Shown here: positions 5,659 through 11,341 of the stretch, piece after piece
Layout: every line of letters starts with the position of its first letter
Position numbering within the stretch: the stretch's first letter is position 1
Source of the DNA: Methanofollis sp.
GTDB lineage: Archaea; Halobacteriota; Methanomicrobia; Methanomicrobiales; Methanofollaceae
Length of the DNA stretch: 11,341 bases
Assembly (NCBI GenBank): GCA_028696365.1
Contig: JAQVHG010000043.1
Span: forward strand, 1-11,341
Direction of reading: 5' to 3'
Made by a program: the position numbers and the translations under genes
The notes under the pieces: model-generated
The model's database searches: none
What the model saw: only the letters and a program-made list of their open reading frames with translations
What the model was told of the DNA's origin: nothing

Positions 5659-6792
5659 TCAGACCAGGAGTTCGAGGATGCGCATGGGTTCATATCTCAG
5701 GGAGATGACTCGCGTCCGGCCCCTTCCTCGCCGATAATTGAGGTTGATGAGGCGCATGGCATCGAGTTTCTTAATGATCTCGTAATATCTCGTATACCCG
5801 AGTTTCATATGCTTTTTTGCCTCTTCGTACACCCCCCCGGCGTTCATCTCCTCGCTCTCGTCAATATCCTGGCTCATCTCGGCAATTACCCGCACTAAGT
5901 CTCTCTCTTCATCTTTCAGGGCCCTGAGCGTGAAGGTGAGGTGAAGGTACTTCGAGACCTCATATGCCTGGCAGATGTCGGTCTCCTCCACCTGCCGACG
6001 TGCCGCCATCTCCGCGTTCAGGGTGGCACGCTTAAGGAGGTCGAGCCCGACCCGCAGGTCACCGCTCTTCATCGTCTGTTCTACGATCAGGTCGAGCATC
6101 GAATCAGGGAGGGCTCCAGGATACAGCCCGGCCATCACGCGCTCAGAGAGGATGTGGCGCACCTCGTTGGCGCTGTACGGGGGGAAGTAGATCTCGGTCG
6201 GCCTAAAGACTGAGAAGACCCTGGGGTCGACCTCGCGGGAGAGATCGACATTCATGTCAGAGATGATCGTGATCACTCCGATCCTCGTGCCAGGGAAGGT
6301 CTCGTGTGAGCGGAGGAGAGGATAGAGGACTTTGTTGATCTCGTTCTCGTACAGAAGATAATTTGCATCGTCAAGGGCGACGATCAGAACTTTTTCTTCT
6401 CTCAAGAGGAGTTTGGCGACGACGTTGAAGATCTGCTTGAACGAAGTGCCCGAAGCTGGGGGATGACGACCAGCGAGTTTCTGGTAGATCTGGGCGAAGA
6501 TGGCGAACTTGGTGTTGTCGATCTGACAGTTGATGTAGACTGGGACAAGTGCGCTCTCCTCCTCTTCTACCTGTGCGAAGAGTTTCCGCACACTTGTCGT
6601 CTTCCCGGTACCTGGGAGCCCCCTGCAGATGGTGTTGAGTGGTCTGCCTCCCCTGAATCCAGGCTTGATCTGGAAGGCGAGTTCTCGCATCTGGGTCTCC
6701 CTGTGGTTGAACTGCTCAGGGACATAATCGATCTCAAAGACCTCAGGATCCCGGAAGAGTGTCTCGTCCCACATGAGGAGATCCTTTTTCAT
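5659..6792 (-). CDS. Orc1/Cdc6-family replication initiator
   Basis: This 377-residue protein has the archaeal Orc1/Cdc6 layout. The AAA+ domain has Walker A GLPGTGKTT (58-66), a Walker B strand VLIVALDD (135-142), a sensor-1 strand (about 173-182), and sensor-2 GDLRVGLDLLKRA (244-256). A C-terminal winged helix (about 290-377) would bind DNA. Family members bind origin recognition boxes and load the MCM helicase, or act as regulators. Two features differ from the textbook protein: Walker B ends DD rather than DE, and the sensor-1 segment reads IISDMN where ISND is usual. These suggest a diverged paralogue rather than the main initiator. A clear TATA box lies 23-30 bases before the ATG, implying a nearly leaderless mRNA. 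It lies between the zinc-ribbon gene and mch on the same strand. Confidence 0.93.
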   Translation of the reverse strand: MKKDLLMWDETLFRDPEVFEIDYVPEQFNHRETQMRELAFQIKPGFRGGRPLNTICRGLPGTGKTTSVRKLFAQVEEEESALVPVYINCQIDNTKFAIFAQIYQKLAGRHPPASGTSFKQIFNVVAKLLLREEKVLIVALDDANYLLYENEINKVLYPLLRSHETFPGTRIGVITIISDMNVDLSREVDPRVFSVFRPTEIYFPPYSANEVRHILSERVMAGLYPGALPDSMLDLIVEQTMKSGDLRVGLDLLKRATLNAEMAARRQVEETDICQAYEVSKYLHLTFTLRALKDEERDLVRVIAEMSQDIDESEEMNAGGVYEEAKKHMKLGYTRYYEIIKKLDAMRLINLNYRRGRGRTRVISLRYEPMRILELLV

Positions 6793-6814
6793 TATCTATC
6801 CCTTGTTCCGTCTT

Positions 6815-6822
6815 TATTTATA
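6815..6822 (-). promoter_or_regulatory. TATA box of orc1/cdc6
   Basis: TATAAATA on the minus strand, 23-30 bases upstream of the start codon. It is the best TATA match in the window. Its spacing predicts transcription beginning at or a few bases before the ATG. Confidence 0.7.
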
Positions 6823-6851
6823 GGGTCTAGATCTGCACAATACCCTAGCAT

Positions 6852-7499
6852 TCACTGGTGGCGAGTCAATTTGTCCATACATTCCTTACAGAGGGTTCTG
6901 TTCAGGAAGAGCTGGCTCATCTGCTTCTCGGTCTTTTGGACTGGTCCCCCGCACTCCTCACAGGTCGCCTCGGCTGCGGCTGGAGCTGGCTTTGATGTCG
7001 GTGCTGGCTCTGCCGGTTTTTCGGGGGCAGGTGTTGGCGCTGCCGCCACTGGTGTGGAAGTGGATGGTGCCGGTTCCGGTGCGGGCGTGGGCGCGGGTGC
7101 TGCGGGTTTTTCTGGTGCTGGAGTGGGGGCTGCCGTTACCGGTTTTGGAGAGGGGGCAGGTGCTGGCTCTGTTGGTTTTTCAGGGGCAGGTATGTCCTCC
7201 GTCTTCTCCTCTTCTTCGACTTCGATGGGCGGGACAAGCACGGTCTGCTCCTTCGTAGGGGCAGGCTGTTCAGGCTCTGTGGTCTCCTTTGTGGAGAAGA
7301 CCCGGCGGCGGTAGGCATCCACCCGTTCGGCAGTCGCTTCATCGCCACGTCCGAGTCGTCCCAGGATCTCGTCCAGGTATCCTGCAAGTTCATCGGCGTC
7401 CTCCTGTGACTCCACCTCTCCGGCCACTTCGAGGCGGAGGTTCTCGTAGTTGTCAAGGTTGACGGTGATCCCGAGTGTGAGCGTCTTCTTTCCAGGCAT
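6852..7499 (-). CDS. Pro/Ala-rich linker protein with C-terminal zinc ribbon; function unknown
   Basis: I take the ATG at 7499 (215 residues) rather than the in-frame GTG at 7508, because a TATA box at 7521-7534 would place transcription start close to this ATG. The protein has three parts. An N-terminal alpha/beta segment (about 4-69) begins KKTLTLGITVNLDNYENLRL and is followed by an amphipathic helix. A long, low-complexity Pro/Ala/Glu linker (about 70-177) contains a 16-residue unit, AAPTPAPEKPAAPAPT, repeated 30 residues apart (123-138 and 153-168). A C-terminal zinc-binding motif consists of CEEC (180-183) and CKEC (204-207). Soluble; no signal peptide. The lone four-Cys ribbon and flexible linker fit a nucleic-acid or protein tether. 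It lies 59 bases before orc1/cdc6 on the same strand, which hints at a replication or DNA-related role. I cannot name the family. Confidence 0.85.
   Translation of the reverse strand: MPGKKTLTLGITVNLDNYENLRLEVAGEVESQEDADELAGYLDEILGRLGRGDEATAERVDAYRRRVFSTKETTEPEQPAPTKEQTVLVPPIEVEEEEKTEDIPAPEKPTEPAPAPSPKPVTAAPTPAPEKPAAPAPTPAPEPAPSTSTPVAAAPTPAPEKPAEPAPTSKPAPAAAEATCEECGGPVQKTEKQMSQLFLNRTLCKECMDKLTRHQ
6996..7133 (-). repeat. 90-bp-period repeat coding the Pro/Ala linker
   Basis: Within the zinc-ribbon gene, the segments coding the two AAPTPAPEKPA(A/E)PAPT units lie 90 bases apart. A shorter third relative (PAPEKPTEPAPAP) lies upstream. Such repeats commonly change copy number by slippage, so linker length may vary between strains. 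Confidence 0.6.
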
Positions 7500-7520
7500 G
7501 GTTCTCACAGGAATATGGGT

Positions 7521-7534
7521 ACTATATCTATATC
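7521..7534 (-). promoter_or_regulatory. TATA box of the zinc-ribbon gene
   Basis: GATATAGATATAGT on the minus strand lies 22-35 bases before the ATG at 7499. It sits in the 47-base gap after the preceding gene and implies a separate, nearly leaderless transcript. Confidence 0.55.
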
Positions 7535-7546
7535 AGTGTATATTCG

Positions 7547-9091
7547 TCAGTTAATTCCCTGGGCGACCCTGACATGTGCCCCGCAGTTTCTGGCATGGGT
7601 GAGGAGGGCTGTCCCTCCGGTCTCTTTCATCGCCTCATCCGCCGCCCTGAGAACGTCTTGCATTCCTGTGTCCCCGATTGCATAGACTGTCGGGCCAAAA
7701 GAACTCAGTCCAACCCCTGCAGCGCCAGCCTCTCTGAGGGTCGTGATCAGGTCGTGGATGAGGGGCGGCTGAAGACTGTGTTCACACCGCTTGAGCCCGA
7801 GGCCCTGGATTGTGTTCACCGCTGTCCCAAAGAGGTCGAGGTCTTTTTCGACGAGGCCGGGAAGCATCTGCATCAGCACGGCATGGCAGAGTGCCTGCAC
7901 CTCGTTGAGGGGCACCGGGCAGTGTTGTCGGAAAATATCTACCTCAGCCTTCCCGCTTGCACCTTCTGGGAGAGCAGGCGTGGCCAGGAGAACCTGCCAA
8001 TCTTCAGGGAAGGGGTGTCTGAAGAGCACCGGTGCCGGCTTCACCCCGCCTGATGCTGCAGACGGTCTGAAGTCTGACTTCTCTCCAGAAGGACCGAAAC
8101 TATGCCCGCCGTCAAGAATGAAACCGCCCGACTCAAATGCCGCGGTCCCGATCCCTGACGTCCCGCCCCTCCCTGCGATCGACGCGATCTCTCTTGTCTC
8201 CATGGGACGGTAGAGTGCGGAGAGGACGCGAGCGGTGGCAAGGGCGAGTTGCGTGCCGCTCCCAAGCCCGATGTGCTCGGGATAGGTGTGGTGGAGCGTG
8301 ATCTCGGCACCTCCCTTGACCCCAAGCGCAGCAAGGACTTTTTCAGCTGTTTTTTTCACACGTCTTGCACTCTCTTCGTCTCCTTTCACTGAGAGTTCGC
8401 TCCTCTGTTTCGCCTCGATCACGATGGTCGGTTCCTCGACCGAGAGCCCTATCCCGCCGTCGACTCGCCCGGAACTTCCGTTCATGTCGATGAGGGCCAT
8501 ATGGATCCGTGCCGGGGCCTCCACGATCACGCTGGCTTCGTCGGAGAAGTTGTAGTATGGGAAGGTCTCCCTGATGGTGATGAGGGGGGCGCCACCCGCG
8601 ATGATCCGATACCTGCGGGAGAGCAGAGGTTCGTGGCGGACGGTCCCGAGGATGTTGCTGATGCCGGTGCCGGCGCGGCATGCTTTCACGTCGTCGAGTT
8701 CGCGCCGCGCCTCGATCTGGTGCATCTGCATGATCCGCCCGATCGGGATGTCGGCCCGCATGAGGTCGTCTTTGAATGAGGGTTCGAGTCTGGAGAGCGG
8801 GGTATCTGACGATGCGTACAGAAGGGCCTTCCCACTCTCACTCTCGTTCAGGGTTACGATACGGTGGTTGACCGGTTCTCCTGCACTGATGTCAAGAGAT
8901 GCAGCCACACGTTCGTCGGCAGGCACCACTTCCTGGGAGAGGGTGTGCACGGTCACCTCGCAGCCTAACACATTTTCAAGAAGGGTGGTCACCGACCCGT
9001 CGGTGCCGAGAAGGATCTTCTGCATCGGCGAGAGGGTGCCGACATCTTTCTCCAGTTCACGAAGTTTCTTGGCGATGGTAAACGATGTCAT
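7547..9091 (-). CDS. Fusion of UbiC-like chorismate lyase (DUF98) and beta-RFAP synthase
   Basis: This 514-residue protein joins two methanopterin-related domains. Residues about 1-180 resemble the UbiC-like chorismate lyase family (Pfam DUF98): LLGTDGSVTTLLE (27-39), LLYASSDTPLSRL (90-102) and RRYRIIAGGAPLITIRE (159-175). Glu175 is in the position of the family's conserved acidic residue. Residues about 187-514 are a GHMP-kinase-fold beta-ribofuranosylaminobenzene 5'-phosphate synthase (MptG type): APARIHMALIDMNG (192-205), GRVDGGIG (208-215), the GHMP loop HIGLGSGTQLALA (273-285), GTSGIGTAAFESGGFILDGG (310-329) and GVGLSSFGPTVYAI (459-472). MptG condenses PRPP with 4-aminobenzoate or 4-hydroxybenzoate, losing CO2 and pyrophosphate. 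The lyase half would make 4-hydroxybenzoate and pyruvate from chorismate. Stand-alone MptG is about 320-340 residues, so the extra length is the lyase. Cytoplasmic. A possible promoter (CTATAAGA, 9174-9181) lies upstream. Confidence 0.92.
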   Translation of the reverse strand: MTSFTIAKKLRELEKDVGTLSPMQKILLGTDGSVTTLLENVLGCEVTVHTLSQEVVPADERVAASLDISAGEPVNHRIVTLNESESGKALLYASSDTPLSRLEPSFKDDLMRADIPIGRIMQMHQIEARRELDDVKACRAGTGISNILGTVRHEPLLSRRYRIIAGGAPLITIRETFPYYNFSDEASVIVEAPARIHMALIDMNGSSGRVDGGIGLSVEEPTIVIEAKQRSELSVKGDEESARRVKKTAEKVLAALGVKGGAEITLHHTYPEHIGLGSGTQLALATARVLSALYRPMETREIASIAGRGGTSGIGTAAFESGGFILDGGHSFGPSGEKSDFRPSAASGGVKPAPVLFRHPFPEDWQVLLATPALPEGASGKAEVDIFRQHCPVPLNEVQALCHAVLMQMLPGLVEKDLDLFGTAVNTIQGLGLKRCEHSLQPPLIHDLITTLREAGAAGVGLSSFGPTVYAIGDTGMQDVLRAADEAMKETGGTALLTHARNCGAHVRVAQGIN

Positions 9092-9194
9092 GGGTCTCTA
9101 CCTGCTGCTCCTCATCTGGGGGACTGGGGGACGCGGATGTCAGGGAAGAATAATACCCTAGGGCACTAAATTCTCTTATAGCAATCTCTTGCGC

Positions 9195-9254
9195 GCGGCA
9201 GATGATGAGAGTTACCCCCTCTGATTGATGATGATTGCAGGGTTCTGATGCCGC
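9195..9254 (+). ncRNA. C/D box small guide RNA (sRNA)
   Basis: All parts of an archaeal C/D box RNA are present in order and at standard spacing. The terminal stem GCGGCA (9195-9200) pairs perfectly with TGCCGC (9249-9254). Box C is ATGATGA (9202-9208), followed by a 12-nt guide (9209-9220). Box D' is CTGA (9221-9224), then a 3-nt spacer, box C' ATGATGA (9228-9234), a 10-nt guide (9235-9244) and box D CTGA (9245-9248). Such RNAs assemble with L7Ae, Nop5 and fibrillarin to direct 2'-O-methylation of rRNA or tRNA opposite the fifth guide base from D or D'. Here these are C9216 (target G) and G9240 (target C). Possible plus-strand A/T boxes lie at about 9167-9180, and a T-rich stretch follows at 9257-9267. 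I cannot assign the targets from memory. Confidence 0.88.
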
Positions 9255-9304
9255 ACACTTTCTTCTTGGACAAAGATATCGTAGTAAGTATGTGGATTTC
9301 TAGA

Positions 9305-9319
9305 TCGGTCACAGACCGA
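9305..9319. terminator. Hairpin at the end of the small membrane protein gene
   Basis: TCGGTC (9305-9310) pairs perfectly with GACCGA (9314-9319) around the loop ACA, overlapping the stop codon. No T-run follows on the minus strand, so its role as a terminator is doubtful. Confidence 0.3.
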
Positions 9320-9524
9320 CAGAGATGAACACGATGGTCCCGATTGCGGTGCAGAGGGTTCCCACTACTATCCCGTAAAGAAAATATCTCTTTTCTCGTT
9401 TGGGGTGGGATGGGATGATGTTGACGCCGTACTCGTCTTCAATCTCCTGAATCGCGTCTCCAACCCTGATTCTGATCTCGTCGGCCTCAGCAGGGCTCAG
9501 AGTTTTGCCGGGGGGTGCGTACAT
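9309..9524 (-). CDS. Small single-pass membrane protein, unknown function
   Basis: This 71-residue protein has a soluble, charged N-terminal part with an amphipathic helix (about 10-34, SPAEADEIRIRVGDAIQEIE). A basic stretch, HPKREKR (40-46), follows, and then one membrane segment (about 47-70) at the extreme C-terminus. The basic residues before the membrane segment favour the N-terminus facing the cytoplasm, as in tail-anchored proteins. The start has a good GAGGG (9531-9535) six bases ahead. It overlaps the 3' end of the upstream tandem-repeat gene by 28 bases in another frame, so translational coupling and joint function are likely. No family recognised. Confidence 0.75.
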   Translation of the reverse strand: MYAPPGKTLSPAEADEIRIRVGDAIQEIEDEYGVNIIPSHPKREKRYFLYGIVVGTLCTAIGTIVFISVGL

Positions 9525-10009
9525 TCGAATCCCTCTTTCAACTCGGATTCCAGTTCTTGGACTCTACTCCACATGGATCTGGCCTTTTGTATGGCTTCAT
9601 CATTGCTTTTTCTCCACATGATCTGGTTAAAATCACGGATGAGGTTCTCGATCTGGAGACTATACCCAATGCTTATCTGGTCACAATGTTCTTTGAACTC
9701 CTGGTAGATTCTGGTATCGACGTAGTGATTCGCCTGGACTCTCTCGACCCGGTGCGGCAGACCGTCCCTCTCGTCAAGTTCGCCTTCCAGTTCCCTGACC
9801 TGGCCCCACGTGTCGTTGATCTTCAGCATGATCTCTCTCCCTTTTTTCGACAGCATGATGAGGTTGAAGTCCTTCATCAGGTTCTCGACCTGGAGGCCGT
9901 ATTTCATATTGATGTGGTCGCAGTGTTCCTTGAACTCCTCATATTCATGTGTAGGGAGAGATTGGTTTGCATAGATTTTTTCTCCATTCTGTCTTTTCGA
10001 CGTGATCAT
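9497..10009 (-). CDS. Tandem-duplicated ribbon-helix-helix-like protein
   Basis: The 170-residue protein is two copies of one unit exactly 79 residues apart with no gap. EYEEFKEHCDHINMKYGLQ (22-40) matches IYQEFKEHCDQISIGYSLQ (101-119), VENLMKDFNLIM (41-52) matches IENLIRDFNQIM (120-131), and VRELEGEL (71-78) matches VQELESEL (150-157). Over residues 22-52 versus 101-131, 20 of 31 are identical. Each unit could be a short strand (QSLPT; HYVDT), a helix (YEEFKEHC) and a second helix (VENLMKDF). This resembles the ribbon-helix-helix (Arc/CopG) pattern, followed by a coiled-coil helix. Two units in one chain could fold together as the dimer normally needed for DNA binding. The assignment is inferred from pattern. 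A short-spaced GAGG (10012-10015) precedes the ATG. It overlaps the small membrane protein gene, and a palindrome covers its promoter. Confidence 0.8.
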   Translation of the reverse strand: MITSKRQNGEKIYANQSLPTHEYEEFKEHCDHINMKYGLQVENLMKDFNLIMLSKKGREIMLKINDTWGQVRELEGELDERDGLPHRVERVQANHYVDTRIYQEFKEHCDQISIGYSLQIENLIRDFNQIMWRKSNDEAIQKARSMWSRVQELESELKEGFECTHPPAKL

Positions 10010-10019
10010 CGCCTCTATA

Positions 10020-10048
10020 ATATGTGCTGTGGATGTGACAGCATATAT
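10020..10048 (-). promoter_or_regulatory. Candidate operator overlapping the TATA box of the RHH-like gene
   Basis: ATATGTGCTGT (10020-10030) and ACAGCATATAT (10038-10048) form an 11-bp inverted repeat with one mismatch and a seven-base spacer. The right arm contains the minus-strand TATA-like CAATATATGC (10041-10050). Transcription would then start near 10018, a few bases before the ATG at 10009. A repressor bound here would block both TBP and the start site. The gene's own product is the natural candidate. Confidence 0.6.
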
Positions 10049-10130
10049 TGTTTCAGAAATATTTTCCTGAGATATGGAGGTTGAAAATTATTGAGTGTCG
10101 GTTCCCTGACAAGGAGATCTCTCCAGACCC

Positions 10131-10145
10131 AAAAAAAGAAAAAAA
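10131..10145 (-). terminator. Double oligo-T terminator of apgM
   Basis: Directly after the apgM TAG, the minus strand reads T7, C, T7. This is the oligo-T form of archaeal intrinsic terminator, with no stem needed. Confidence 0.75.
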
Positions 10146-10146
10146 T

Positions 10147-11304
10147 CTACGCGCCCTTCCGCCCGAAGAGAAGAGGCAGGAGGTCAGCGGAGTTTCTCAG
10201 GCCGTAGGCCCCCTTTGCCGCTTCGCGCTCTGAGTATTTTGTGGTGGCGTCCGCACCATGCCCCAGGACCGCGAAGGGGACTGGGTTGCTGGTGTGGGTC
10301 TTGAGTCTGATCGGCGTCGGGTGGTCGGGGAGGAGGGCGACCGCCCCGTCGAAGTGATCGAGGACCGTGCCGAGCAGTCCGTCGACTCCCTCGATCGCCT
10401 TCACCTTCTCCTCGACACTGCCCATGTGCCCGGCCTCGTCTGGCGCCTCCACATGGATATAAAGGAAGTCGAGGTGCTCGATGGCCTTGAGGGCATAGCG
10501 CGCCTTCGCCTGGTAGTCGGTGTCGATGAACCCGGTGGCACCCGGCACATGGACCACCTCCATCCCGGCATAGGTCGCGATCCCGTTGAGAAGGTCGACC
10601 GCCGAGATCATCCCCCCAGCAAGTCCCCAACGCTCTGTGAAGTCCGGGATCGCCGGGCGCTTCCCGCCGCTCCACGGCCAGATCGTCGTGGCCGGGAGTT
10701 TTCCTGCGGCCGTGCGGGCGCGGTTCACGGGGTGGTCGGCAAATGCATGCTCTGCGGCCTCCATACACCGTGCAAGGAGGGAAGCATCCTTACCTTTCGG
10801 GATGTAGGGGGCGACCTCCTGCCCGACGATGTCGTGGGGCGGGGTGGTCTCAGAGCCCTTGCCCTCGTGGACGACCATCAGGTTGCGGTACGAGACCCCA
10901 GGGTGAAACTCTGCACCAGGCACGGCAAGGGAGTTGATGAGGGAGGCCCCCTCCTCGCTCGTGATATGCCCGGCATTGAAGTCCTCCATCACGCCGTCTC
11001 TTAGCGTAACCAGGTTGAAGCGGTAGGCATAGTCTGAGGACGCCAGGGGGACTCCCATACTTGCCGCCTCCAGCGGACCGCGACCCGTATAGCAGGTCCG
11101 CGGGTCATAGCCCAGGACCGAGAGGTTTGCGACATCGCTTCCTGGCTCAAACCCATCCGGCACCGTCTTCAAGAGTCCGCACTGCCCGTCTCTTGCGACG
11201 AGGTCCATGTTGGGCGTATCTGCATATTCGAGGGGGGTCTGGCCGCCGAGTTCTTCGAGGGGTTCGTCGGCCATCCCATCCCCCAGCACGACGATATACT
11301 TCAT
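10147..11304 (-). CDS. apgM: Cofactor-independent phosphoglycerate mutase, archaeal type
   Basis: ApgM interconverts 3-phosphoglycerate and 2-phosphoglycerate in glycolysis/gluconeogenesis, in the cytoplasm, using two divalent metal ions and a phosphoserine intermediate. The 385-residue protein shows the alkaline-phosphatase-superfamily motifs in order: VLGDGMAD (6-13), whose Asp9 binds metal; GSDVANLSVLGYDP (55-68), whose Ser56 is the expected phosphorylated residue; the active-site segment YTGRGPLEAAS (72-82); HVEAPDEAGHMG (284-295), with metal-binding Asp and His; PDHPTPI (326-332); and THTSNPVPFAV (336-346), with a further metal-binding His. The length is close to the roughly 400 residues of the family. 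The family also includes a homoserine-kinase-like branch (ThrB-like apgM homologues), but the motifs here fit the mutase. It begins 37 bases from the window end, with only a weak AGAAGATC before the ATG, and ends at a strong T-run. Confidence 0.93.
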   Translation of the reverse strand: MKYIVVLGDGMADEPLEELGGQTPLEYADTPNMDLVARDGQCGLLKTVPDGFEPGSDVANLSVLGYDPRTCYTGRGPLEAASMGVPLASSDYAYRFNLVTLRDGVMEDFNAGHITSEEGASLINSLAVPGAEFHPGVSYRNLMVVHEGKGSETTPPHDIVGQEVAPYIPKGKDASLLARCMEAAEHAFADHPVNRARTAAGKLPATTIWPWSGGKRPAIPDFTERWGLAGGMISAVDLLNGIATYAGMEVVHVPGATGFIDTDYQAKARYALKAIEHLDFLYIHVEAPDEAGHMGSVEEKVKAIEGVDGLLGTVLDHFDGAVALLPDHPTPIRLKTHTSNPVPFAVLGHGADATTKYSEREAAKGAYGLRNSADLLPLLFGRKGA

Positions 11305-11341
11305 CTTTGATCTTCTCTTTTGTTCTTCAGCAGAGCTCTTT

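Noticed and set aside
6463..7314. 283-codon plus-strand open frame opposite orc1/cdc6 and the zinc-ribbon gene
   Set aside because: It is the antisense of well-supported genes. Its length is explained by the GC-rich, repetitive Pro/Ala linker, which reads as Gly/Ala/Val on the other strand.
8574..9161. 195-codon plus-strand open frame
   Set aside because: Antisense shadow of the fused chorismate lyase/RFAP synthase gene. Composition is rich in Arg and Ser, with no domain.

Overview
The window looks like chromosomal DNA of a hydrogenotrophic methanogen of the order Methanomicrobiales (a Methanofollis/Methanoculleus-like organism is my inference). The evidence is a methanopterin-pathway gene (mch), a beta-RFAP synthase gene of methanopterin biosynthesis, an archaeal Orc1/Cdc6 gene, an archaeal-type phosphoglycerate mutase (apgM), archaeal TATA boxes, oligo-T terminators, a tRNA gene without an encoded CCA, and a canonical archaeal C/D box guide RNA.

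Layout. About 3.2 kb of the first 4.65 kb is gene-poor (1-1062, 1905-2904, 3484-4651). Only three genes sit there: tRNA-Val(UAC), a two-TM bPH2-domain membrane protein, and a nitroreductase-family protein. The spaces between them are filled with dispersed repeats. There are at least six copies of a roughly 320-335 bp MITE-like element with imperfect terminal inverted repeats and GC-rich hairpins, eight same-orientation copies of a TTTCTACAGAGCC motif, and a pair of inverted ~53 bp repeats whose hairpin stem is conserved while the loop differs. From 4652 onward the DNA is dense and almost entirely minus strand: mch, orc1/cdc6, a Pro/Ala-rich zinc-ribbon protein, a fused chorismate-lyase-like/beta-RFAP synthase, a C/D box sRNA (the only plus-strand gene here), a small membrane protein overlapping a tandem ribbon-helix-helix-like protein, and apgM.

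How the parts relate. The fused protein would join the making of the aromatic precursor (4-hydroxybenzoate from chorismate) to its condensation with PRPP in methanopterin synthesis, and mch uses the finished cofactor in methanogenesis. The zinc-ribbon gene and orc1/cdc6 each have a close TATA box giving a very short leader, so several genes are probably transcribed separately although they lie in tandem. The tandem RHH-like protein and its overlapping membrane partner form a two-gene unit. Its core promoter is covered by an 11-bp inverted repeat, which suggests autoregulation.

Most worth a second look: the C/D box sRNA at 9195-9254, the DUF98-MptG fusion, the tandem RHH-like/membrane protein pair with its candidate operator, and the repeat families, one of which clusters close to mch-orc1.
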